From Microscilla marina ATCC 23134 (lineage in GTDB: Bacteria > Bacteroidota > Bacteroidia > Cytophagales > Microscillaceae), in contig NZ_AAWS01000001.1 of the NCBI RefSeq assembly GCF_000169175.1, forward strand, positions 248,001 to 312,000: a stretch of DNA of 64,000 bases, in the 5' to 3' direction. Numbering within the stretch: the stretch's first letter is position 1; each line of letters opens with the position of its first letter. A program made the translations under genes and the position numbers. Below are positions 35,392-42,462 of the stretch, one piece after another. The notes beneath the pieces are model-generated. The model saw nothing but the letters and a program-made list of their open reading frames with translations, ran no database searches and was not told the origin of the DNA.

Positions 35392-35432
35392 TAGCAGTGA
35401 GCAAAAAAGAAAAATATTTTTGCTTACTGCTA
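35392..35432. terminator. Terminator between convergent hutH and membrane gene
   Basis: TAGCAGTGAGCAAAAA pairs with TTTTTGCTTACTGCTA (one mismatch) and serves both converging transcripts. Confidence 0.75.
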
Positions 35433-35464
35433 AAAAACTGCTTTTTTTGTTACAAAAAATAATA

Positions 35465-36109
35465 CTATTGTCTCAACTCTTCCATATCTTGAAGGAGCTT
35501 TTCCAACTTACACAAAACCCGCCCATACATTAGTTTTACATCAAACATATAAATTCGCTTGCCAAAATAAGTAAGTACCAATGTAACAATTATAACGAAG
35601 GTGAGTGGGTATATAGGCACACCATTGATGCTATAAAATAGGGCAGGAAATTTGGCAGTAAGCCTCTCCAGTTCTCTTGCACTAAAACTGGAAAACCAGG
35701 TTCCGGCAACCATTAACAGAAAAAATACAGGGTAAATAAAACGATACATTCGGGTATAAGACGCGATGACCTGCTTAAGCTGCTGGTCAAACGTTTTGAG
35801 GTATTCGTAACTGCTTGTGCCCTGATCAATTTGCTGGAGCTTTTTGGCCTCTCGATAACTTGTAATTACTAACCAGTTTAGCAGCAAAAAAGCCGATAAC
35901 CCGACATAAAAAGCTCCCGATATGGCATAGCCTACAAAGGCTACTACCGACGAGCCCATAATGAACAAAAGGTTGAGTTTAAATGCCCGGCGAAACTTAG
36001 TTACTATGTGTTGCGATTTTTTATTGTACAAGTCATTCACCCTTGGAGCGACCAATGCCTGATCGTCCAGAAAACCCTCTTTCCAGATTGATTCAATTGA
36101 TTTTGCCAT
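35465..36109 (-). CDS. Membrane protein paired with the ECF sigma factor
   Basis: A 214-aa protein. Four hydrophobic segments are visible (around residues 45-65, 67-85, 120-142 and 165-185). The N-terminal ~42 residues are polar and could face the cytosol. Its start overlaps the sigma-factor gene by 17 bp, the usual arrangement for a cognate anti-sigma factor, but no zinc-binding HxxxCxxC motif is present. A membrane-bound regulator of the sigma factor is inferred from position only. Confidence 0.65.
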   Translation of the reverse strand: MAKSIESIWKEGFLDDQALVAPRVNDLYNKKSQHIVTKFRRAFKLNLLFIMGSSVVAFVGYAISGAFYVGLSAFLLLNWLVITSYREAKKLQQIDQGTSSYEYLKTFDQQLKQVIASYTRMYRFIYPVFFLLMVAGTWFSSFSARELERLTAKFPALFYSINGVPIYPLTFVIIVTLVLTYFGKRIYMFDVKLMYGRVLCKLEKLLQDMEELRQ

Positions 36110-36584
36110 CTAATATTTTTTTTAATCGTTCTTTGATCCGTTTAATGCGCACCCCAATGCTGTTGGCATTGGAGCCTATAATTTCAGCAATTTCTTTGTA
36201 CGATTTTTCTTCCAGGTAAAGTAAAATCACTGCCCGGTCAACCTCTGAAAGCTGCCTGATGGCATCATATAGTTGGTTAAGCGACTCATGCTCAAAAGCA
36301 CGGTTTTCCTCAGTAAACTCTGTGGGCAAGTAGTCTGAAGCAAATTGCTGGTGGCTGTTCTTTTTCTTTTTAAGCAAAGTCAAGCATACATTCAGCGATA
36401 GTCTGTATATCCAAGTAGACCATTTGGCGTCTTGCCGGAAGTTGTCACGGCTTCGCCAAATCTGAAGACATACTTCCTGATAGTAGTCTTCAAAATCTTC
36501 TTGCGTATTGGTATATGCCCTGCATATTTTGATAATGATAGGGGCAAAAGGTAAAATAGAGGAGGTATAAAAGTCGCTGCTCAC
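36093..36584 (-). CDS. ECF-type RNA polymerase sigma factor
   Basis: A 163-aa protein with sigma region 2 ('EDFEDYYQEVCLQIWRSRDNF ... WSTWIYRLSLNVCL') and region 4 ('LSEVDRAVILLYLEEKSYKEIAEIIGSNANSIGVRIKRIKERL'), lacking regions 1 and 3. It starts with GTG at 36584. ECF factors direct a small regulon in response to an envelope signal. It overlaps the following membrane-protein gene by 17 bp, so the two are translationally coupled. Confidence 0.9.
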   Translation of the reverse strand: MSSDFYTSSILPFAPIIIKICRAYTNTQEDFEDYYQEVCLQIWRSRDNFRQDAKWSTWIYRLSLNVCLTLLKKKKNSHQQFASDYLPTEFTEENRAFEHESLNQLYDAIRQLSEVDRAVILLYLEEKSYKEIAEIIGSNANSIGVRIKRIKERLKKILDGKIN

Positions 36585-36794
36585 TATAAACTTTCGGTTG
36601 TTTAACTGTTTAGTGTCTCAAGGCAAGTGTTTATTACAGCAGAAGTTAAAAAAAATGACGTAGTATAGGTTTATAAGCTAAACCGACTATTTGGCTGGTG
36701 GGGTGATATAAAATAAAAACTCCCTACTACCGATAGCATATAAAGGAAGCAGAGAGTTTTGTGTTGTCTAAATTGTCCTCTAAAAAGAGTAAAC

Positions 36795-38426
36795 TTATGG
36801 TCTTAGCAGGATGTCGTGTCCTCCCTGGTTTGGACTAAATGTGATGCTTCTTTTATACTTCTTCTGTTTTTTGGGGACTAAATCAAGGCTTGTGCTTTTG
36901 TACTTGTCATAGTACATTTTCATCATCACAATAACATCCTTGTCTGGAATATTGTAAGCATTTTTTAGTTCACGCCAATGAGCTGCAAGATCTTCAAAGG
37001 TAATGGTAATAAAACCGCCATCGTGAGGAGTGATAAACCGGGTGTTACTGCTAAGTTTTTTTACGTTGTTTCGCACACACTGAAAACGAGGACCTTCACC
37101 AGCAAGCTTGGCTATACTATCAAAATGTTCGCGGTGTTCGGTCAGCTTTTCTTTAGACGAATGTTTACCTTGATCGCTAGGGTGTTGCTTGATGATATCC
37201 ATCAAGTTTCGCCCACCAGTTTTCTCATGGTTTTGGTCAAAAGCATTGTAAATATGCGCATCATCCATGCCTTTGTTTCCATAATCAGCCCTATTATTTC
37301 TGCTAAGAGAATCTTCATTGTGTCCTCTGGAGTTGCGCATAGCACCATAGTCGAGGCTGCGGTCACCGCCTCGTGTAATGCCTCCTGGCACCATTTCGCT
37401 ATACACCCCCTCATCTATAATCGCGGTGACATATCCATAGCTTTCTTGGGCAAAATTATAGCGTATGACCAAACTTTGCACTCCTTGTATACTGCGGTAT
37501 TTGCTTTGCAACGAAACCGTATAAGGCTCAAACTGTTTTTTAACAATATTGCGATCTCCTCCACCTACATTGTTTTCAGTTACCCCATTTCTGTCTATTC
37601 CTTTTTTACTGTCGCCTGCCAGCCTCCACACGTTTTTCATAGACATAAAATTAGAGCTACCACCCGCATTTACCTTGGTAGTGCCTACAAACTGTGCGGC
37701 AGCTTTTATTGCTTCGGCTTTATCTTTAGCTACTCTTTGTAATGGCACCATGTAGCCATAGCCTTTAAAGATACCTTTCACTAAACGTATGTCAGCGTTT
37801 ATTTTTTTATGAGGGATGTTTGACCCTGTAAATAAGCCATCAGCAGTTTTGAGCTGTAATATCTGGTTGGTAGTACCATTGTGTTGCGACAAACCTGATG
37901 TAGCATCACTTGCTTTCCTTTGCAGCGGAGTGTTCATCATTTTGTCGGCAGTAGCTTCGCGGGTAGTATCTACTACCTGCCCATTGACAACCCTATCGCC
38001 TTTTGGGGTGCCGTTTTTGGCATTGTCTATGGCGTGTCCTACTTCATGCTTAATGTTCGTTTCGGTATCTTTGCCAGGGGCAAAATCTATCTTATTGCCC
38101 TGTATGGTGGCTTCGGCACCTACCGATTTTGGAAACGAAGAGTTATGATTAAATTGAAGTTTTGAAGTGTCTGCTCCGTATTGCTCCCCCATAGATTGAG
38201 AGATAGATTCTGCCTTACTTCGAGTTTTGCGTTGTATAGGTTGTTGGTGTGCCCGGTGAGGTTTATAACCTTGTGAGCGTTGTACGGGTTGATGTTTTGT
38301 TTGTATAGCAGAGAGTTGTCCTTGTTTGGTTTGAGCAGCAAGGTCTTGTTGCGCCTTGGCTTGTACGACAGACCTGTCCTGACTATTTTCCGCATTTCTT
38401 TCTTTGTTGTTAGATTGAGTTTGCAT
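36795..38426 (-). CDS. DUF4157 metalloprotease-like eCIS effector with unknown C-terminal domain
   Basis: A 543-aa protein. Residues 1-70 are a Gln/Lys-rich low-complexity leader containing 'PVQRS' and 'PIQRK'. Residues ~72-165 resemble DUF4157: 'SMGEQYGADTSKLQFNHNSS ... NKIDFAPGKDTETNIKHEVGHAID', with the zinc site H127-E-V-G-H131 and a likely third ligand Glu157 in 'REATADKMM'. DUF4157 marks cargo of extracellular contractile injection systems (eCIS) and related toxins. Residues ~190-543 match nothing I know; this part would be the toxin or effector module. No signal peptide, consistent with loading into an injection particle. No eCIS structural genes are in the window. Possible terminator hairpin at 36728-36763. 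Confidence 0.72.
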   Translation of the reverse strand: MQTQSNNKERNAENSQDRSVVQAKAQQDLAAQTKQGQLSAIQTKHQPVQRSQGYKPHRAHQQPIQRKTRSKAESISQSMGEQYGADTSKLQFNHNSSFPKSVGAEATIQGNKIDFAPGKDTETNIKHEVGHAIDNAKNGTPKGDRVVNGQVVDTTREATADKMMNTPLQRKASDATSGLSQHNGTTNQILQLKTADGLFTGSNIPHKKINADIRLVKGIFKGYGYMVPLQRVAKDKAEAIKAAAQFVGTTKVNAGGSSNFMSMKNVWRLAGDSKKGIDRNGVTENNVGGGDRNIVKKQFEPYTVSLQSKYRSIQGVQSLVIRYNFAQESYGYVTAIIDEGVYSEMVPGGITRGGDRSLDYGAMRNSRGHNEDSLSRNNRADYGNKGMDDAHIYNAFDQNHEKTGGRNLMDIIKQHPSDQGKHSSKEKLTEHREHFDSIAKLAGEGPRFQCVRNNVKKLSSNTRFITPHDGGFITITFEDLAAHWRELKNAYNIPDKDVIVMMKMYYDKYKSTSLDLVPKKQKKYKRSITFSPNQGGHDILLRP

Positions 38427-38946
38427 AAATATGGGTTAAGATTTACTATAATTATTAGCAGGGTTAATTCATTAAATGAAATTAACAGAATGCGTATAAC
38501 AAGCATGAAGAGTTAACTTTGTACTCTGCATAATGAATATTTTTTATAAATAAATTTTCTAGGTGCATTTGTTTGGTATATTTCACAGTAAGTTTAAGTA
38601 AATTTTGCGACATCCTATCCAACATTGTTGCACCAGAAAGAACACATAAATCTTATCCTTAAAACAAGCGCTTGGCTATGCCCTTGGTTAAGTTTAAACA
38701 AATTCAGAGTGATTTATGAAGCGATAGGGTACAAGGTGGTTATTTACTCATAAATTAGAGCGCTTGTTTGCTTCAAGGCTATAGGTGTGATGTTACCCAG
38801 AACTAACCCAATACTTTTAGTGAAAAACGTCTTTTGCGAGACTATTACCCAAAATCTGATTTACCCAACAATATTTCTATTTTTCCTGTATAAAATATGA
38901 AATAAATTCACGATCATTGGGAGATAATCATCTAAAAATTATAATT
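38427..38946. other. Divergent intergenic region with a nested palindrome
   Basis: AAACAAGCGCT (38662-38672) pairs with AGCGCTTGTTT (38759-38769), and inside it ATTTATGA (38712-38719) pairs with TCATAAAT (38748-38755). The rest is AT-rich and non-coding. Confidence 0.5.
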
Positions 38947-39381
38947 ATGGAACGCATTGTAATTAATTGGTTAGAAACCAATTACGACGACATGGACTAT
39001 GAAGAAGACGCCTACTTTTATGCCCTTCTCGACGAAGAAGATGAGCTTGTGTATATAGGGAGTGTTTATGAACAAGAGATTCAGGATGGTATTGAGCGCA
39101 ATATGCGAGATTTCGATCTGAATACTGAAACTACCGGGATATTTATAGGGTATATCAACGGCATGACCTATGAGCGGATTAGTAAGCAAATTGTGGCTGA
39201 TGCCAAATGTCTGATGATTCATCTTTACCAGCCTGAGTATAATACGCAGTGTAAAAAAAATTATACTGGGCGTTTGGGTTTTGAGATCATATCAAACGAT
39301 TTGTTTGAAGAAACCAGCACTATTAGTTGCGGCGATGATGAGAGTTTTTGGGCAGATGGCGAGGTGGTTGAGTATGAGTAG
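38947..39381 (+). CDS. GIY-YIG-like small protein
   Basis: 144 aa from the ATG at 38947; the frame opens at 38917 but the added residues look non-coding. Residues 23-110 resemble a GIY-YIG fold: 'YFYALLDEEDELVYIGSV' gives the Y25..Y36-I-G38 strand pair, and 'LMIHLYQPEYNTQ' the late P-x-x-N99 region. The conserved Arg of the nuclease is not clear and the Glu of 'E-x-x-L/I' is replaced in 'ADAKCLMIH', so it may be catalytically dead. The protein is very acidic at both ends. It shares a terminator with the convergent outer-membrane gene. Confidence 0.55.
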   Translation: MERIVINWLETNYDDMDYEEDAYFYALLDEEDELVYIGSVYEQEIQDGIERNMRDFDLNTETTGIFIGYINGMTYERISKQIVADAKCLMIHLYQPEYNTQCKKNYTGRLGFEIISNDLFEETSTISCGDDESFWADGEVVEYE

Positions 39382-39403
39382 ATCTAAGCCATTTACTAAA
39401 GCA

Positions 39404-39437
39404 AAAAAAGCAAAAGACCAGGTCTTTTGCTTTTTTA
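39404..39437. terminator. Shared terminator, copy 1
   Basis: Near-perfect palindrome around GCAAAAGACC-A-GGTCTTTTGC with A/T flanks, between the converging GIY-YIG-like and outer-membrane genes. An identical core recurs at 40875-40917 after the paralogous outer-membrane gene. Confidence 0.9.
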
Positions 39438-39486
39438 TTTACATATTTTTTGGTTGTCTTTTTTAAAAAAGACTATACACTTGTGA

Positions 39487-40236
39487 CTACATTCCGAGTT
39501 TTGCCAAACGGAAACCTACACTCAAAGAAAGGATTCCTAAGAAACCTTTTACGTCGTTGTTTTTGTAAACACCAGTAATGGCAGGAACAGAATAACGCAA
39601 GTCAGCTTCTAAGCCCATTGGTAGGGTCATACCAATACCAGCTTCAACTGCAATGATGAAGGGTCTTACCTCAAAGTCTCCAGCATCAGAAGATAATAAA
39701 TCTTGTGTACCTTCACTACTAATAGAAGGTAGATCAACACCACCTAATTGTGAATTAACTGTACCAGTAGTTTTTTGTTCAGCTCTGGTTACAAATATGA
39801 AAGAAGGACCTACATAAGCTCTCAAAGGACCTAACTTTGTACCAAGTAAGATGGGAATGTTAAAAGCGTCCATTGTAGATACGCTGTTGATGTTATTTGT
39901 AACAGAAGCACCACCTGCTGAAAAAGTTTGAGCATTTTTTTGTTTTAGTTTAAACTGACCGTAGTTAAGTTCACTTTGTAAGAATAAGCCTCCAAAGTTA
40001 ATACGAGCAGTACCCCCAAATACATATCCTAAGCCCATGCCATCTTGGTCATTTTTAAACTCTACAGGGCGGCCTTGTGAAGTGTTAGCAGGAAAGGTAG
40101 TGTTACCTCCAGTCAATGTTATACCACCACGCAATCCAATGCTGATGCCTTTTTCATTACCTTCGTTGTTATTTTGTGAAAAAACAACTCCAGCAGTCAT
40201 ACAGATTAACGCGATAATTAATAAACCTTTTCTCAT
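39487..40236 (-). CDS. Outer-membrane beta-barrel protein, copy 1 (PorT-like)
   Basis: A 249-aa protein with a signal peptide ('LIIALICMTAGVVFSQ') and alternating strands typical of the PorT/'outer membrane protein beta-barrel domain' family: 'ISIGLRGGITLTGGNTTFP', 'LQSELNYGQFKLKQKN', 'IPILLGTKLGPLRAYVGPSF', ending 'GILSLSVGFRLAKLGM' with a terminal aromatic/Leu strand. It is a close paralog of the gene at 40943-41671; the two match over most of their length apart from loops around residues 22-30 and 105-175. The promoter element and terminator are also conserved between the copies. Confidence 0.85.
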   Translation of the reverse strand: MRKGLLIIALICMTAGVVFSQNNNEGNEKGISIGLRGGITLTGGNTTFPANTSQGRPVEFKNDQDGMGLGYVFGGTARINFGGLFLQSELNYGQFKLKQKNAQTFSAGGASVTNNINSVSTMDAFNIPILLGTKLGPLRAYVGPSFIFVTRAEQKTTGTVNSQLGGVDLPSISSEGTQDLLSSDAGDFEVRPFIIAVEAGIGMTLPMGLEADLRYSVPAITGVYKNNDVKGFLGILSLSVGFRLAKLGM

Positions 40237-40308
40237 AAATAAATTATATTATGTTTTAAACGTGATTAAAATATGTGTTATAAAAAGTGTTTTTACTTTA
40301 ATGTTACA

Positions 40309-40316
40309 CAAAAGTA
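40309..40316 (-). promoter_or_regulatory. Candidate -7 element of outer-membrane gene copy 1
   Basis: Minus-strand TACTTTTG lies 73 bp before the start codon. The surrounding CAAARGTAATRTG and a downstream ATAATTTTA are conserved at the paralog (41740-41747), which supports function. The -33 element is not obvious. Confidence 0.5.
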
Positions 40317-40324
40317 ATATGTGA

Positions 40325-40874
40325 TTCTTAAAGTGTATAATTTTAGAGCAATTATTCTTTCTGAAAATATGTATTTGATTATTTTTTTGTACTTTATTAT
40401 AATTTAATTATACTCAATTACGTTTTAAACCCACCTTAATACTCTAATAAGCTTTTTTTGTTGTGATAAGTAGATACTGCTTTTTGGGAGTAAAAGTGTG
40501 ATTATAACTTTTTATTGGTTTTTGTTATATGTAATATTATTAGTGAAATTCACACTTTTAAGTTAAATAATAAGTTTTTTAATCAAAAGCGCAAAAGTTA
40601 ATTTTGCTGTGTGTGCTTTCTATATAGTAAAAAATGCCTTAAATAGACTTGGGAGTACTTTAATGCTAAAATATATAATTATGATATAAATGTATGAGGG
40701 GGGAGTAACTACCAATACATTGTCAGAATTGTCAAAGCCTGAATTTGGGATGAGCTATTGCCAGTAGTTTGGGTTAAATACTGTCTGTACTTTAGTCTGT
40801 ATGATGAATGAGCCAAAAGTGAGCACTGTTTCATTGTTGAAAGTAAGCACACCCATGTTTGAATAGGAGAGAGC
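40325..40874. other. AT-rich spacer between duplicated genes
   Basis: No gene or clear repeat. It probably derives from the spacer created by the tandem duplication and has since decayed. Confidence 0.4.
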
Positions 40875-40917
40875 AATCAAAAAAAGCAAAAGACCAGGTC
40901 TTTTGCTTTTTTTGATT
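40875..40917 (-). terminator. Terminator, copy 2
   Basis: AATCAAAAAAAGCAAAAGAC pairs with its reverse complement across a short loop; the core matches the terminator at 39404-39437 exactly. Confidence 0.9.
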
Positions 40918-40942
40918 GATACAATTTGTTGGTTATTATTGA

Positions 40943-41671
40943 CTATAAGCCAAGCTTTACTAAACGATAACCTACGCTTAAAGAAAGGATACCTAAGAAA
41001 CCTTTGACATCACTATTTTTATAAACACCAGTAATGGCAGGTACAGCATAACGTAGGTCAGCCTCTAAGCCCATAGGCAAACTGATACCAACACCTGCTT
41101 CTACCGCAATGATCAAAGGCTTTACTTCTAGATCGCCAGCATCAGAGGTTAATAAGTCTTGCGTATTGTCTACGGTAGTAGTATTAACGGTGACACCACC
41201 CACTTTTGAAGTAACATCACCAGTAGTTTTTTGCTCAGCACTGGTTACAAACAAGAAAGAAGGGCCTATGTAAGCTCTCAAAGGACCTAGTTTTGTACCT
41301 ACTAAAATAGGAATATTGAAAGCATTCAAAGTAGACTCACTTTTGATATTGTTGGTAGTAGTTGCAGGAGCAGTAACTGTGTATGCTTGATTATTTTTTT
41401 GTTTTAGCTTAAACTGGGCATAGTTAAGTTCTCCCTGTAAAAACAAACCTGCAAAGTTAATACGAGCCACCCCACCAACGGTAAAGCCTGCACCTAAGCC
41501 ATCGCTTTCATTTTTAAACTCTATTGGGCGACCTTGAGAAGCATTGGCAGGGAAAGTAGTGTTGCCACTAGTTAAAGTTAAGCCACCACGTAAACCAACA
41601 CTGATACCTTGTGAAAATGCAACGCTAGCAGTTAGGCATACAAATGCGATAAGTAATAAACCTTTTTTCAT
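40943..41671 (-). CDS. Outer-membrane beta-barrel protein, copy 2 (PorT-like)
   Basis: A 242-aa paralog of the gene at 39487-40236, with a signal peptide ('LLIAFVCLTASVAFSQ') and the same strand series ('GISVGLRGGLTLTSGNTTFP', 'LGPLRAYIGPSFLFVTSAEQKTTG', 'GFLGILSLSVGYRLVKLGL'). Differences cluster in predicted external loops, as expected for surface-exposed variation. Function is unknown beyond membership of the PorT-like barrel group. Confidence 0.85.
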   Translation of the reverse strand: MKKGLLLIAFVCLTASVAFSQGISVGLRGGLTLTSGNTTFPANASQGRPIEFKNESDGLGAGFTVGGVARINFAGLFLQGELNYAQFKLKQKNNQAYTVTAPATTTNNIKSESTLNAFNIPILVGTKLGPLRAYIGPSFLFVTSAEQKTTGDVTSKVGGVTVNTTTVDNTQDLLTSDAGDLEVKPLIIAVEAGVGISLPMGLEADLRYAVPAITGVYKNSDVKGFLGILSLSVGYRLVKLGL

Positions 41672-41739
41672 AAGTTAAATATTAAGTGATTTTATGCAAT
41701 AAAATATCTGTATTACAAAGCATAAACTGAAAATACGCC

Positions 41740-41747
41740 CAAAGGTA
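41740..41747 (-). promoter_or_regulatory. Candidate -7 element of outer-membrane gene copy 2
   Basis: Minus-strand TACCTTTG, 69 bp before the start codon, within a block conserved with the copy-1 upstream region. Confidence 0.5.
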
Positions 41748-41759
41748 ATGTGTTGCCAT

Positions 41760-42381
41760 TAAAATGCATAATTTTAAGATCATTTTTACATTTAAGGAGT
41801 TAAATTAATTACTTAGGGTGTTTTTTTTAAGTAAAGAATCAGCTGCAAATACCCTAAGCTAAAATTAAATTTTATCGGACTAAATAACTAACAGTCAATG
41901 TATAACTATAAATACTGCAAATATTTTTACAGAAACAAAAATAGGCTATTCAGTGATTTTTGAATAGATTTATGCCTGATGTAAGAATAAAAAAAATCAA
42001 GTAAGGTGTACTTGAAAAGTTAAATTTTTACTTGAAAAAGTTAATTTTAACTCTTCTGTTGTGCCTTTTGAGATTTACCTTTAAGAAGTAACTCTTATGT
42101 GGATATTTGCTGTACAAGGAAACCTGATAAAGTTTATTGATTGCACTTTTCAAAGAAATTATTTATTGAATAAAGAAACTTTTTTAGCCTGCATATTTGC
42201 CATATTTCAGGCATAAGCTTGACAACAGTACAGCTATTTAATTTATAAAATAACCTGGTCAGATGAAGTTTTACGTCTATATATAAAAATATTAAGTGAT
42301 GTAGATGGTAGTGTTAATGTAAAGCCATCTTTGTGTTATTTTAATATTATTTCTCAAAAATGGTTTTAATTTTACCCTTGA
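41760..42381. other. Long upstream region of glutamine synthetase
   Basis: Gene-free, AT-rich. A tandem pair of 20-bp units (TACTTGAAAAGTTAAATTTT at 42009, TACTTGAAAAAGTTAATTTT at 42029) is the only clear feature; it could be a binding site for a regulator of the divergent barrel gene or glutamine synthetase. Confidence 0.45.
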
Positions 42382-42414
42382 TTTGCTAATTACCATACTT
42401 TTTTCATAATTTTG
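42382..42414 (+). promoter_or_regulatory. Promoter of glutamine synthetase III
   Basis: TTTG (42382-42385), 21 nt, TAATTTTG (42407-42414): full match to the Bacteroidota promoter consensus. The predicted leader is about 42 nt to the ATG at 42463. Confidence 0.75.
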
Positions 42415-42462
42415 CTATCAAATATTAACTCACTCAGAGTAAAATCACTAAAAAAATATTTT

